Shown here in pieces: positions 7,758 through 16,596 of a stretch of 64,000 nucleotides of DNA. Origin of the DNA: Cyanobium sp. CH-040 (GTDB taxonomy: Bacteria > Cyanobacteriota > Cyanobacteriia > PCC-6307 > Cyanobiaceae); NCBI RefSeq assembly GCF_024346135.1, contig NZ_JAGQCJ010000012.1, forward strand, positions 43,406 to 107,405. Direction: 5' to 3'. A program made the position numbers and the translations under genes. Each line of letters begins with the position of its first letter. Position 1 is the stretch's first letter. The notes below the pieces were generated by a model. That model was not told the origin of the DNA, made no database searches, and worked only from the letters and a program-made list of their open reading frames with translations.

Positions 7758-8123
7758 TCACTCGTCCTCGTCGGCGCCGCCGATGGGGATGAGCTTGATC
7801 TGCTTGCGGCCCAGCTTGATCTCGAATTCGTCGCCGGGCTGGAGCCCCAGCTGGGCGGTGTAGGCCTTGCCCACCAGCAGGTTGCCGTTGAACTGCACCT
7901 TGGTGACGTAGCTGAGCTTGCGGCCACCCTTGCCGCGGCCCTGGCCGGTTTCACCCAGGCTCACCCCCTTGGCCTCCAGCAGCGCCTCGTAGAAGGCCGT
8001 GAAGTTGAGGCGTTCACCACCATCCTTCTTGGTGCTCACGTAGCCGCACTCGCGCACGAGTTCGGACTTGGTGGCATCGCCGAGTTCCTTGACCTTGGCC
8101 AGCAGTTCCGCACCGGTGAGCAT
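7758..8123 (-). CDS. cyAbrB family transcriptional regulator
   Basis: A 121-residue cyanobacterial AbrB-like DNA-binding protein. It shows the family core: MLTGAELLAKVKELGDATKSELVRECGY at the N-terminus and, near the C-terminus, the swapped-hairpin region VQFNGNLLVGKAYTAQLGLQPGDEFEIKLGRK. These proteins regulate carbon/nitrogen balance and other housekeeping responses in cyanobacteria. I chose the internal ATG at 8123, because the longer frame to 8201 adds residues foreign to the family. The end is acidic (GGADEDE). Confidence 0.92.
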   Translation of the reverse strand: MLTGAELLAKVKELGDATKSELVRECGYVSTKKDGGERLNFTAFYEALLEAKGVSLGETGQGRGKGGRKLSYVTKVQFNGNLLVGKAYTAQLGLQPGDEFEIKLGRKQIKLIPIGGADEDE

Positions 8124-8233
8124 GGGATGGATAAGCAACCAGCAGAAGATAACGCTTGGCGCAACAGCGTCAATAGCGGGTTTCGCAGCCTCGGGGCTCA
8201 TCCTCCGGTGTTGCCATCTGCCAAGCCATCTCC

Positions 8234-8755
8234 CTACTTCCGGCGGAAGTTCCAGGGTCTGGTGATGCCTCCCGGCACCTGCCAGACGCCAAGGCGATCA
8301 ACCTGCGCGCGGGATTCGGCAGCGCGATAGGCCTGGCCATCGCACTGACCGAGATGACGGCGATAGACGAACGCCTGGCCGTCGGCCACCAGCGCCAGGT
8401 TGATGTTCTCCTGCGCGAACACCTCCGCCACCAGGCGTCCATAGCGGTCCCTGTCCTTCTCCTCCAGCCGCACCGGACTCCCCGGCGGCAGACGCCGCTG
8501 CAGGGCCCGGCGGGCCTGCCCGCCGTGGGGGCGCTGGGCCATCTCGGGAGCATCGATGCAGGCCAGCCTGACGCTGATCAAGGCGCTGCCGCGCTTCACC
8601 CGGATCGTGTCGCCATCAGCGATCGACACCACCCGTGCCGCGTCATGGCCGGCGACACAGGCGCCGGCGAGCAGGGCCGGGACCGCCAGCGCCCCCAGAC
8701 CCCACCAGCGGGCCCGGGCCAGCGGGGGCGGGCTCGGCACGACCGGGGTGCTCAT
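8234..8755 (-). CDS. Exported thermonuclease-family (SNase-like) nuclease
   Basis: A 173-residue staphylococcal-nuclease-like protein with a hydrophobic export segment (ALAVPALLAGACVAG, about 23-37, which could be a lipobox). Family motifs in order are VSIADGDTIRV, VRLACIDAPE, DRYGRLVAEVF and LVADGQAFVYRRH. The Asp, Arg and Glu expected for Ca-dependent phosphodiester cleavage are present. It probably degrades extracellular or periplasmic nucleic acid. Its ATG overlaps the stop of the upstream gene, so the two form an operon. Confidence 0.87.
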   Translation of the reverse strand: MSTPVVPSPPPLARARWWGLGALAVPALLAGACVAGHDAARVVSIADGDTIRVKRGSALISVRLACIDAPEMAQRPHGGQARRALQRRLPPGSPVRLEEKDRDRYGRLVAEVFAQENINLALVADGQAFVYRRHLGQCDGQAYRAAESRAQVDRLGVWQVPGGITRPWNFRRK

Positions 8756-9339
8756 CAGTCGCGGGCCGCAGCGCAGGACGCCTCCCCCTCCCGCAGGCTG
8801 GCGGTGATGGCGGTGATCAGTTCACGGCCCTGTGCGGCCCAGTCCTGCCGGAGCTTGAACCCCAGCACCACGGAATCCCCGTCGCTGCGGCGCAGCACGA
8901 ACACCTCCCCGAGGGAGGGAGCGGGGATCGGCGTGGTGAACGCCTCCCCCTCCACCATGCGCCCCAGGATCCGTCGCTGCAGGGGCGTGCCGTCCCGGCT
9001 CTGGCCCGCCAGGAACGCCACCTTGACGGTGTCACGCAGCTCCGCTGGGGTCATGCCGGCCTTGGTGTCGGTGACTTCCGGCGGAAAGCGCACGGCGGTG
9101 AGGCTGAAGCGCTCCTCACCGGCTGCCGCCCCGGGCGGGTGGGCCACCAGCAGAGCATCGAGTCCCACCGGCTGCGGTGCGGACAGGGGCAGCGGCGAGC
9201 GGAAGCAGAATCCGTGCATCGCGGTGGTGGACTGGGCCCGTGCAGGGCTCGCCAGGCTGAGCAAGAGCGCCGCGGGAACCAGGGCGGCGGCCGGCGCAGC
9301 CGCCCGGCACCATGCAAGCGGGGAACGGTGAGCAGCCAT
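8755..9339 (-). CDS. Secreted protein of unknown function
   Basis: A 194-residue protein from ATG 9339 with a classic signal peptide ending SLASPARAQ (about residue 36). The mature protein has two cysteines, near each end, that could pair. I do not recognise the domain. It overlaps the nuclease start by the ATGA arrangement, so a linked extracellular role is likely. The longer frame to 9441 would place about 34 charged residues before the signal peptide and is rejected. Confidence 0.7.
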   Translation of the reverse strand: MAAHRSPLAWCRAAAPAAALVPAALLLSLASPARAQSTTAMHGFCFRSPLPLSAPQPVGLDALLVAHPPGAAAGEERFSLTAVRFPPEVTDTKAGMTPAELRDTVKVAFLAGQSRDGTPLQRRILGRMVEGEAFTTPIPAPSLGEVFVLRRSDGDSVVLGFKLRQDWAAQGRELITAITASLREGEASCAAARD

Positions 9340-9506
9340 GGATCCGCAACGCGATCCAGGCCATCCTGCTGCCGGCGGCTGCCGCCAGCCCATACCGCCC
9401 TGCGGCGAAGGACGGCGACGCTGACGGGCTCGCTTCGACATAATCCTTTACATTTGCAGGGGCCGCCGTCGCGCCCGGTTCGCTGGATTGCCGCCAAGCT
9501 CCCGCC

Positions 9507-10214
9507 ATGGACGCGCTCCATTCCCCCTGTTTCGTTCTCGCTCCCGCCGGCGAGCTGCCGCTCGAGCCCTCCGGCTGGGAGGAGCTCAGCCGGCTTCAGG
9601 CCCGCAGCATCGCGGCAGCGGAACGGCTGCGCCTGTTCCGCGTTCCGGGGGGGTGGAGTGGTTCCCTCGATGCCCTGGTCGATTCGGCAGGGGTCTCGGA
9701 GCGGCCCTTCTGCGATGCCCTCGTGCCGGCCATCGGGGTGGAGTCCCTGCACCTCGGCGTCTATGAGCTGCGCTGGCGCGGCTCGCCTGACGCTGTGGCG
9801 ATCCCGCTCGCCGCGGGTGGCGCGTCCCGGCGGCTGGAGGCGATCCGCTGCCTCGATCGCCTGCCCCTGCGGGAGGTGGCCAACGAAGCCTGCTGGTTCT
9901 ATCCCACTGAGGACGGGGCCTACCTGAGCTGGAGCAACCGCTGCGAGGTGCGCCTGGAGCCGGGGCATCTGCCTGACCGTCCCCCGACCCAGGCCCCGCT
10001 GGACTACCGCCACGAGCGGCTGCGCCTGCTGTGGTCGCTGATGGCGGACGACGAGGCGATGACCTGTGTGGGGCTCACCTACAACCGCCGCCGCATCGAG
10101 TGGCCGGTCGCCCTCGAGAACGGCGAGCCCAGCGCCGCCTGGACCTGGTTCAGCGTCGATTCCCGGGCCGAGCGTCCCTACCGGGAGATCAGCCGCTGCC
10201 AGCGGCCGCGCTGA
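9507..10214 (+). CDS. Conserved hypothetical protein
   Basis: A 235-residue soluble protein rich in Trp, Arg and acidic residues, with no membrane segment or signal peptide. Its coding quality is good throughout. No named family is recognised. The last 26 bases overlap the convergent pta gene. Confidence 0.7.
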   Translation: MDALHSPCFVLAPAGELPLEPSGWEELSRLQARSIAAAERLRLFRVPGGWSGSLDALVDSAGVSERPFCDALVPAIGVESLHLGVYELRWRGSPDAVAIPLAAGGASRRLEAIRCLDRLPLREVANEACWFYPTEDGAYLSWSNRCEVRLEPGHLPDRPPTQAPLDYRHERLRLLWSLMADDEAMTCVGLTYNRRRIEWPVALENGEPSAAWTWFSVDSRAERPYREISRCQRPR

Positions 10215-12291
10215 CGCCCTGGGCCTGGATGGCGGTAATCATGATGGTGCTCACGATGTCCTCCACGCTGCAGCCCCGGCTGAGGTCGTTCACGGGTTTC
10301 TTCAGCCCCTGCAGGATCGGGCCGATCGCGACCGCCCCGGTTTCACGCTGCACGGCCTTGTAGGTGTTGTTGCCGGTGTTCAGATCCGGGAACACCAGCA
10401 CCGTGGCCCGGCCAGCCACGGCCGAACCCGGCAGCTTCTGCAGGGCCACGTCCGCACTCACGGCGGCGTCGTACTGAATGGGACCCTCGATCAGCAGCCC
10501 GGGCCAGGCCTCCCGGGCCAGGGCGGTGGCCCGGCGCACCTTCTCCACCTCCTCGCCCTGGCCGGAATCGCCGGAGGAATAGGAGAGCATGGCCACGCGC
10601 GGCTCCAGGCCCAGGTCCTGGGCGGTGCGGGCCGAGCTGATGGCGATCTGCGCCAGCTGTGCGGCGTCGGGCCGGGGATTGACGGCGCAGTCGCCATAGA
10701 TCACCACCCGGTCGTCGAGCAGCATCACGAACACCGAGGAGATCAGCGCCACCCCCGGCCGGGTGCGGATCAGCTGCAGCGCGGGACGGATGGTGTGCTG
10801 GGTGGTGTGGATGGCGCCGGACACCATGCCGTCGGCATCACCGCACAGCACCATCATCGTGGCGTAGGTGGTGCCGTCCAGCAGGTGATCGTGGGCGATG
10901 TCGCGCGTGGCTCCCTTGTGCCGGCGGCAGGTGAGGTAGGTGTCGATGTAGTGCTCCATCCGCTCGCTGTGCTGTGGATGGATCACGCTGAGGGCATCGA
11001 GGTCGAGAGCGATGGCCTCCCGCCGCAGCACCTGTTCGATGGCGGCCTGCTCCCCCAGCAGGATCAGGTCGGCCAGCCCCTGGGCCTGCACCCGCGCCGC
11101 CGCCCGCAGAATGCGCGGCTCCAGGCTCTCCGGCAGCACGATCCGCTGCGGCGCCCCGCGGGCCCGCAGGGTGAGGCTGTGGTGCAGCATCCGCGCCGTC
11201 GGCTCCGGCGGCGGGGCCAGGTTCACCGCCTGCAGCAGGCGCTCCCCGTGACCATGGCGCTCGAAGGTTTCGATGCTCAGGTGAATCTTCTCGCGGTCAT
11301 CGGGCCTGAGGCTGGTGTGGATGTCCCGCAGACGTGACACCGTGGTGAAGGTGTCGGTGGGCACCGCCAGGATGGGCAGCGGCTCCAGGAGTCCCTGGAT
11401 GAGCCGGTCGATCGCCGGCTCGGGCTTCATGCCCGAGAGCAGGATCCCCGCGAGGTTGGGGTAGTTGCGCGATTCATGGGCCTGGAGCATGCCCATGATC
11501 ACGTCGCCCCGGTCCCCCGGCGTGACCACCAGGCTGCCCTCGCGCAGCCAGTCGAGGGCGTGCTGCATCTGCATCGCGGCCACCATCTGATGCAGGGCCA
11601 GCCGCTCCAGCGCGGCATGCCCGTAGAGCACCTCCGCCTCCAGGTGGTGGGCGATGTCGCGCACACGGGGACTGATGAGGCGCCGGTCGAAGGGGATCAC
11701 GCTCAGCACCCAGCCGCTGCCCCCGAACTCCCGCTCCAGGTCCTGGCGCAGGGCATCGACGCGGTCGGGATCGGCCTTGTTGAGCACGATGCCGACGATC
11801 CGGCAGCCATGGCGCCGGTAGGTCTCCACCGCCAGCCGCACCGGGCGCAGGGCATCGTCGCTGTCGCGCCGGTGGGCGTTGCCGAGGATCAGGATCGGGC
11901 AGCCGAGGTTGCGGGCGATCTCCTGGTTGAGGTTGAACTCGAAGGCGGAACCCTCGCCGAGGTAGTCGGAGCTCTCGCAGAGCATGAAGCTGCCGTCTCC
12001 GGCCAGGGCCTCGTAGCGGCTGATGATCTGCTCCAGGCCGTCGTTGATGCGGTTGGCGGCGATCAGGTCGTTCATCGCCGCGGTCGACAGGCCGAAGGAG
12101 TCGTCGGCGCGCTGCGGCAGCGCAAAGCTGCTCAGGATCAGCTCGATGTCCTCATCCGGGGTGTCCTGGATCACCGGCCGGAAGAAGCGCACGCGATCGG
12201 TGCGCCGCAGCAGCTCGTGGATGAGGCCCAGGGCCACCAGCGCCTTGCCGCTGCCCGCCTCGGTGGTGCTGATGTAGAGGGCCCTGCTCAT
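10189..12291 (-). CDS. pta: Phosphate acetyltransferase
   Basis: Interconverts acetyl-CoA and acetyl phosphate. The 700-residue, three-part architecture is that of long Pta proteins. The N-terminal P-loop/BioD-like domain (MSRALYISTTEAGSGKALVALG) is followed by a DRTGG-type domain (about 210-330) and the catalytic PTA_PTB domain (from about 375; VLPESLEPRILRAAARVQ, then ISSARTAQDLGLEPRVAMLSYSSGDSG). I chose ATG 12291, which gives the usual MSR start; the frame stays open to 12318. No ackA is next to it. Confidence 0.95.
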   Translation of the reverse strand: MSRALYISTTEAGSGKALVALGLIHELLRRTDRVRFFRPVIQDTPDEDIELILSSFALPQRADDSFGLSTAAMNDLIAANRINDGLEQIISRYEALAGDGSFMLCESSDYLGEGSAFEFNLNQEIARNLGCPILILGNAHRRDSDDALRPVRLAVETYRRHGCRIVGIVLNKADPDRVDALRQDLEREFGGSGWVLSVIPFDRRLISPRVRDIAHHLEAEVLYGHAALERLALHQMVAAMQMQHALDWLREGSLVVTPGDRGDVIMGMLQAHESRNYPNLAGILLSGMKPEPAIDRLIQGLLEPLPILAVPTDTFTTVSRLRDIHTSLRPDDREKIHLSIETFERHGHGERLLQAVNLAPPPEPTARMLHHSLTLRARGAPQRIVLPESLEPRILRAAARVQAQGLADLILLGEQAAIEQVLRREAIALDLDALSVIHPQHSERMEHYIDTYLTCRRHKGATRDIAHDHLLDGTTYATMMVLCGDADGMVSGAIHTTQHTIRPALQLIRTRPGVALISSVFVMLLDDRVVIYGDCAVNPRPDAAQLAQIAISSARTAQDLGLEPRVAMLSYSSGDSGQGEEVEKVRRATALAREAWPGLLIEGPIQYDAAVSADVALQKLPGSAVAGRATVLVFPDLNTGNNTYKAVQRETGAVAIGPILQGLKKPVNDLSRGCSVEDIVSTIMITAIQAQGVSAAAGSG

Positions 12292-12390
12292 CGGCGCGGA
12301 GACGGCTGGCGACAGCATCGCCCCGGCCGCCGGGATCAGCGTGTATCGGCTCGCCGCGGTCGCCGCCCTCGCTGGCGGGTCTTCGGCACG

Positions 12391-12414
12391 AAAAAAGCCG
12401 CCCCTGGGGGCGGC
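12391..12414 (-). terminator. Rho-independent terminator of the RRM gene
   Basis: Read leftward, GCCGCCCC (12414-12407) pairs with GGGGCGGC (12404-12397) and is followed by six T residues. It lies 40 bases beyond the stop of the RNA-binding protein gene and separates it from pta. Confidence 0.85.
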
Positions 12415-12454
12415 GGGCTGGTGTCACCAGACTGGTGTCACCTGGACTGGAAGG

Positions 12455-12733
12455 TCACCAGCGCGAGCGGCCACCACCGCCGGCGGGGGCGGGGCGGGGT
12501 TCGGCCTTGTTGACGCGGATGTTGCGGCCCATCCACTCGACGTCCTGGAGGTCGTCGATGGCCTTGGTTTCCTCGCTGGCGCTCGCCATCTCGACGAAGG
12601 CGAAGCCACGCTTGCGGCCGGTTTCCCGGTCCAGGGGCAGGGTGCACTTGCGCACGTCGCCGTATTCGGCGAACAGGTGCTGGAGGTCCTCCACTTCGGC
12701 ATCGAAGGAGAGGTTGCCCACGTAAATGGTCAT
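12455..12733 (-). CDS. RRM-type RNA-binding protein (Rbp family)
   Basis: A 92-residue protein made of one RNA recognition motif: RNP2 IYVGNL at 3-8 and RNP1 KRGFAFVEM at 41-49, followed by a short Gly-rich tail (GGGGRSRW). Cyanobacterial Rbp proteins bind mRNA, are often cold-induced, and can direct thylakoid-linked mRNAs. The long stretch upstream (about 220 bases to the divergent DoxX gene) leaves room for a long 5' leader, typical of cold-regulated rbp genes. A strong terminator follows. Confidence 0.95.
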   Translation of the reverse strand: MTIYVGNLSFDAEVEDLQHLFAEYGDVRKCTLPLDRETGRKRGFAFVEMASASEETKAIDDLQDVEWMGRNIRVNKAEPRPAPAGGGGRSRW

Positions 12734-12953
12734 GAAAGAAATGAAACTATGAACCCGATTCGTCGAAAGCCCTGAAGAAAGTTGCTGGCCTGGTGGAGAA
12801 ATCCCGTGGAACTCGCCGCGCTGGGGAGAAACCCGCTGAAGACTGATCGCTGAATCGGCTCAACCCTACAGCACCTCGATGGACAGTCAGCAGATTGCCC
12901 CTGGGGCCTGGCCGGCGCTGCCGCCAGACTGGGGCTGACTGACGGCCAACCCC

Positions 12954-13328
12954 ATGCCCGAGCAGACCACGCGCCCCTCCCTGCTGAACCGGGTCGCCCG
13001 GGTGCTGCTCTGCCTGGTGTTCCTCCACTCGCTGATCGGCAAGCTCACGGGCTTCGCCGGGCCGGCCGGCGCCATCGCCGCCAAGGGGCTGCCGCTGGCG
13101 CCGCTGCTGCTGGTGATGGCCATGGCCCTGATGGCCGTGGGCTCCGCCCTGGTGATCAGCGGCTGGAAGGCCCGCCTGGGCGCGGTGCTGCTGCTGGTGT
13201 TCCTGGTGCCCACCACGCTGATCTTCCACGGGGATGTGGGCGATGCCGCCGAGCGGATCCAGCTGCTTAAGAACCTGGCGATCGTGGGCGGCCTGCTGCT
13301 GGTGGCCGATCAGGACGGACGACCCTGA
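12954..13328 (+). CDS. DoxX family membrane protein
   Basis: A 124-residue four-helix membrane protein of the DoxX/MauE-like superfamily: RVARVLLCLVFLHSLIGKL, APLLLVMAMALMAVGSALV, GAVLLLVFLVPTTLIFH and IQLLKNLAIVGGLLLVADQ. The substrate or partner is unknown; relatives take part in redox or quinone-linked processes. The last 19 bases overlap the convergent BASS transporter gene. Confidence 0.88.
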   Translation: MPEQTTRPSLLNRVARVLLCLVFLHSLIGKLTGFAGPAGAIAAKGLPLAPLLLVMAMALMAVGSALVISGWKARLGAVLLLVFLVPTTLIFHGDVGDAAERIQLLKNLAIVGGLLLVADQDGRP

Positions 13329-14272
13329 GGAACGGCCTGGGCGCCCGAGGTTCCCGCCACTCCGCGCCGCCGCCACCAGCTGGCCAGCAGGCTTCCCAGC
13401 ACCGCATGCACCACCGCCGAGACGGCACCGGGCAGGGCCGTGAGCGGGGCTGCGGCAAAGCCGGAGCGGGCCAGCACCACCGCCAGCCCGGAGTTCTGCA
13501 TGCCCACCTCGATGCTGATCGTGCGCCGCACCGGCGGCGGCTGGCCCGCCGCCGAGGGGATCAGCCAGCCCAGCAGGAAGCCGATGCCGTGCAGCAGCAG
13601 GGCCGCCAGCAGCAGCAGGGGGCCCTGATCCAGCAGCGCCTGGCGCTGGCTGCCGACGATGCTGGCCACGATCAGCACGACCGCCAGCACCGCCAGGGGC
13701 GGCATCACCGGCGCGATCGCACGGGCCAGGCGGGGGACACCCCGCCTGAGGGCCACACCGGTGGCCACCGGCAGCAGCACCACCTGGAGCACGTCCAGCA
13801 GCAGCCTCCAGCCGTCGACGGGCACGTAGCGGCCGGCCAGCAGGCCGGTGAGCGCCGGGGTGAGCAGCACCGCCGCCAGGGTGCTCGCCGTGGTCATCAC
13901 CACCGAGAGCGCCACGTCGGCCCGGGCGATCAGGGTCACCACGTTGCTGGCCGTGCCGCCGGGGCAGCAGCCCACAAGGATCAGGCCCACCGCCAGCGGC
14001 GGCTCCAGCCGCAACGCCCAGGCCAGCGCCGCCGCCAGTGCGGGCATCACGGCGAACTGGGCGAACACCCCGAGGGCGGCCGGGCGGGGACGCAGCAGCA
14101 CCCGTCGGAAATCGGCCGCCTGCAGCTCCAGGCCCATGCCCAGCATCACCAGGGCCAGCGCCAGCACGATCAGCGGGCCCTGCAGCCAGGTGAACAACCA
14201 GGGGAAGGGCAGGGCCAGGGCCACCCCCACCACCGTCCAGACGGGAAACAGCAGGGTGAACCGCTCCAGCAC
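13310..14272 (-). CDS. BASS family (bile acid:sodium symporter-like) transporter
   Basis: A 320-residue protein with about nine hydrophobic helices. Family signatures are MLGMGLELQAADFRRVL, LILVGCCPGGTASNVVTLIARAD and ISIEVGMQNSGLAVVLA. BASS proteins move organic anions such as pyruvate or other acids with sodium; the substrate here is not readable. This is the sodium/bile-acid branch, distinct from the ACR3-like relative at 16998-17969. Confidence 0.9.
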   Translation of the reverse strand: MLERFTLLFPVWTVVGVALALPFPWLFTWLQGPLIVLALALVMLGMGLELQAADFRRVLLRPRPAALGVFAQFAVMPALAAALAWALRLEPPLAVGLILVGCCPGGTASNVVTLIARADVALSVVMTTASTLAAVLLTPALTGLLAGRYVPVDGWRLLLDVLQVVLLPVATGVALRRGVPRLARAIAPVMPPLAVLAVVLIVASIVGSQRQALLDQGPLLLLAALLLHGIGFLLGWLIPSAAGQPPPVRRTISIEVGMQNSGLAVVLARSGFAAAPLTALPGAVSAVVHAVLGSLLASWWRRRGVAGTSGAQAVPQGRPS

Positions 14273-14328
14273 CGCCCACCCACGCCCCAGGTGGCGGGAC
14301 CCTACCCCGCCCCGTCGGGCCGGAGGGA

Positions 14329-14886
14329 TCAGAAGCCGGAGCCCGGGGTCTGCAGAAAGGCCAGTTCCTCCGGCGTCGACGGGCGGCCCAGGGCGGCATT
14401 GCGGTGGGGAAAGCGGCCGAAGCGGGCGATCACCTCGCGGTGGCGGCGGGCGAAGTCCAGCGTGCGCCCATCGCTGAAGCGCGCGAACAGCGGCAGGGCC
14501 GCCTCCTGCACCGCCAGCTCCTCGCTGTGCATCAGCGGCATCAGCCAGAACTGCCGCCGTGCCTGCTCAGGTTCCGCGGCCACCCAGCCGTCGTCCACGG
14601 CACGGCGGCTGAGGGCCAGGGCCTGGGGGTCACCGGCGAAGGCCGTGGCCGTGCCCCGCCAGATCTGGCGGGGGAACTGATCCAGGAGCAGCACCAGGGC
14701 CAGGGCGCTCTGCGGCTCCTCGCCCCAGGGGCTCAGCGCGCCGGCCACCGCCGCCCGGGTGAGGGCGCAGAAGCGATCCTGCACCTGGGCGTCAAAGGCC
14801 GGATCCTTGGCGAACCACTGATGCGGACTGGCCTCCTCGAACCAGAAGCGCAGAACATCGGCCGGATGCGGTCCGTGGTTCGGCAT
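14329..14886 (-). CDS. DUF924 family protein
   Basis: A 185-residue soluble helical protein matching DUF924: VLRFWFEEASPHQWFAKDPAFDAQV, LVLLLDQFPRQIWRGTATAFAGD, and FWLMPLMHSEELAVQ. The biochemical role of the family is not established. I chose ATG 14886, just downstream of the thiamine-binding gene stop (TGATG arrangement); the much longer open frame upstream lies antisense-like over that gene. Confidence 0.9.
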   Translation of the reverse strand: MPNHGPHPADVLRFWFEEASPHQWFAKDPAFDAQVQDRFCALTRAAVAGALSPWGEEPQSALALVLLLDQFPRQIWRGTATAFAGDPQALALSRRAVDDGWVAAEPEQARRQFWLMPLMHSEELAVQEAALPLFARFSDGRTLDFARRHREVIARFGRFPHRNAALGRPSTPEELAFLQTPGSGF

Positions 14887-15182
14887 CAGAGCAGGGCCTG
14901 CACGCTGGCCACCTTGTCCTCCAGGGTCTGCTCCCGGTCGGTGCGGGTGTTGATCTTCACCGTGGTGTAGAGGCGCGGGCAGCCCATGGCGTGCACCGCC
15001 CGGTGGCAGGCCTCGATGGCGGCGAACACCGGGCCCCACTCCCCTTCGATGGCGGTGCCGTTCGGGTGCAGCTGGAACTTCAGGCCGGCCTCGCTGAGCA
15101 CCCTCTCGCAGGTGGCGATGTAGGGGGCCAGATGCACGCCGACGCCGATCGGCACCACGCACAGATCCACGATCACCTTCAT
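14886..15182 (-). CDS. MTH1187-type thiamine-binding protein (DUF77)
   Basis: A 98-residue ferredoxin-fold protein of the MTH1187/YkoF group: VIVDLCVVPIGVGVHLAPYIA, LHPNGTAIEGEWGPVFAAIEACH and RLYTTVKINTRTDRE. Members bind thiamine or related small molecules. It leads a two-gene leftward operon with DUF924. Between this gene and the divergent ferritin-like gene lies a 10-bp palindrome, CGTGATCACG at 15278-15287, a possible shared operator. Confidence 0.9.
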   Translation of the reverse strand: MKVIVDLCVVPIGVGVHLAPYIATCERVLSEAGLKFQLHPNGTAIEGEWGPVFAAIEACHRAVHAMGCPRLYTTVKINTRTDREQTLEDKVASVQALL

Positions 15183-15367
15183 GGCCGCCGAGAGTTCCGT
15201 GCAGCCATCGTGGGACCGTCAGCCCTGTGCATGACGCCGGCGGGCACGGGCCTCACATCCTGGCGCAATAACGGTATCGTGATCACGTGACGTGCTCCTG
15301 CCGCGCCCCCGGTCCCGTCCTCCCCTCCTCTTCTCTCCTTTCCGTTCTCGTCACTGAGCCGCCTGCC

Positions 15368-15886
15368 ATGTCTCCACTGATGCCCCGCGAGCTGGAGGCC
15401 CTCCAGTGCGCCCTCGACCTGGCCTACCAGGGCTGGGCGAGCTGCGATCAGGTGATCCGGCGACACGGTGAGGTGCGCCCGTTCTCCCGCATCCGCGATG
15501 CCGAGCGGCGGCGGATCCACCAGCTCTGGCGGCTGTTCATCAGTCACGGTCTGCCGATTCCAGAGAATCCCTGGGCAGGAGCGATCCCCTCGGCGGAGTC
15601 CCTGCCGGAAGCCTGTGCCCGGGCCCTGGAACAGGAACGCGCCCGCTTGCGGTGCTGCGCGCGGCTGCTGGCCGGGGTGGACCAGGAGGATCTGCGCACC
15701 GCCCTGAGCGACCTGGCCGAGGCCAGCGAAGCGCGGCACCTGCCGGCCTTCGAGCGCTGCGGCCAGTGCCGCAACACCGCTGCCGGCGGCTGCCCGGATG
15801 GGCCCTCCCGGCCGGCTTCCGCTCCGCCGCGGCGCTGCGTGGCGCGGACCCATCAGGACTGGCTGTGGGAGGCGGCATGCTCATGA
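15368..15886 (+). CDS. Degenerate ferritin-like (DUF2202-type) protein
   Basis: A 172-residue protein whose residues 7-62 follow the DUF2202/ferritin-like pattern (VIRRHGEVRPFSRIRDAERRRIHQLWRLFISHGLPIPENPW). The usual family form has a Glu before the first helix Tyr and an AExxH iron-ligand motif. Here the first is Leu (ALDLAYQGW) and AExxH has become AERRR, so di-iron binding is probably lost. The C-terminal part has a CGQCRNTAAGGC cluster that could bind metal instead. ATG 15368 is chosen because the upstream frame is low-complexity. It overlaps the DUF3122 gene. Confidence 0.72.
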   Translation: MSPLMPRELEALQCALDLAYQGWASCDQVIRRHGEVRPFSRIRDAERRRIHQLWRLFISHGLPIPENPWAGAIPSAESLPEACARALEQERARLRCCARLLAGVDQEDLRTALSDLAEASEARHLPAFERCGQCRNTAAGGCPDGPSRPASAPPRRCVARTHQDWLWEAACS

Positions 15887-16401
15887 GGCGCAGCCGAGGC
15901 CAGGCACGGTCGGCCGGCAAGCGGTTCGCGCCCGGCGCCGCCTTCGCCGCGGCGATCGGGCTGGCGCTGCTGGTGCTGCTGATCGCTCCCTCCGTCGGCC
16001 TGGCGCTGGAGCCCCAGCGCTGGACGCTGCAGGACCAGAACGGCCAGCCCTGGTCGCTCACCCTGCTGGAGCAGGCGGATCCCAGCTATCCCCCAGGCCT
16101 GCGGCTGCGCCTCACCGACCGCTCGCGTCAGCACCCCCTGGACCATCGCCGCCCGCTGCTGCTGCGCGACGGGGCCGGCGGCAGCTGGGAGCTGGCCAAC
16201 CGCAGCGAAGAGCTGGTGCCGGCCGGCACGGAGGCGCTGCCCCCAGGCTCAGCCCAGTTCGACCTGGCCGGCCTGGAGCCCAGACCCCGTGCCGAGCTGC
16301 CGCTGGCCCTGGCCGTGCCGCTGCAGTCCGGGGCTGAGGCCCGGCTGGTGGCTGGTGCGGCCACGGTGGCGGCGCTGCACGGGGCGGCGGAGGGCGCCTG
16401 A
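15877..16401 (+). CDS. DUF3122 family exported protein
   Basis: A 174-residue protein with a basic head and a hydrophobic signal (AAFAAAIGLALLVLLIAPSVGLALE) followed by a beta-rich domain typical of cyanobacterial DUF3122 (TLQDQNGQPWSLTLLEQADPSYPPGLRLRLTDR). Function is unknown. ATG 15877 has GGGAGG just upstream; a second ATG at 15883 overlaps the previous stop. It is co-translated with the ferritin-like gene. Confidence 0.82.
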   Translation: MLMRRSRGQARSAGKRFAPGAAFAAAIGLALLVLLIAPSVGLALEPQRWTLQDQNGQPWSLTLLEQADPSYPPGLRLRLTDRSRQHPLDHRRPLLLRDGAGGSWELANRSEELVPAGTEALPPGSAQFDLAGLEPRPRAELPLALAVPLQSGAEARLVAGAATVAALHGAAEGA

Positions 16402-16487
16402 GGGCAACAGCAGGGCTCCCGAAGTGTCCCCTCTCCCCCCGGGTGCGTGGCGAAGGGGCCAGGACCGCCGCCATGGCCATCCTCTGT

Positions 16488-16529
16488 CTTGCGCCTCCAG
16501 GCTTGCGTCTACGGCCTTGCGCCTACAAC
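16488..16529 (+). repeat. Three tandem 14-bp repeats before the sulfide operon
   Basis: Three adjacent direct copies of CTTGCGYCTMCRRS (16488-16501, 16502-16515, 16516-16529) are followed by a fourth partial copy beginning CTTACCG. They lie 68 bases before the first gene of the DUF6858-transporter-SQR set, where a promoter would be expected (a TTATGT or TAGCAT -10-like box follows at 16537-16547). They look like a regulator binding array. Confidence 0.7.
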
Positions 16530-16596
16530 CTTACCGTTATGTAGCATTGAGGTGGTGGCGTCTGTCGGCGCCCGGTGTCACTCCCCTGCCAGCGCC

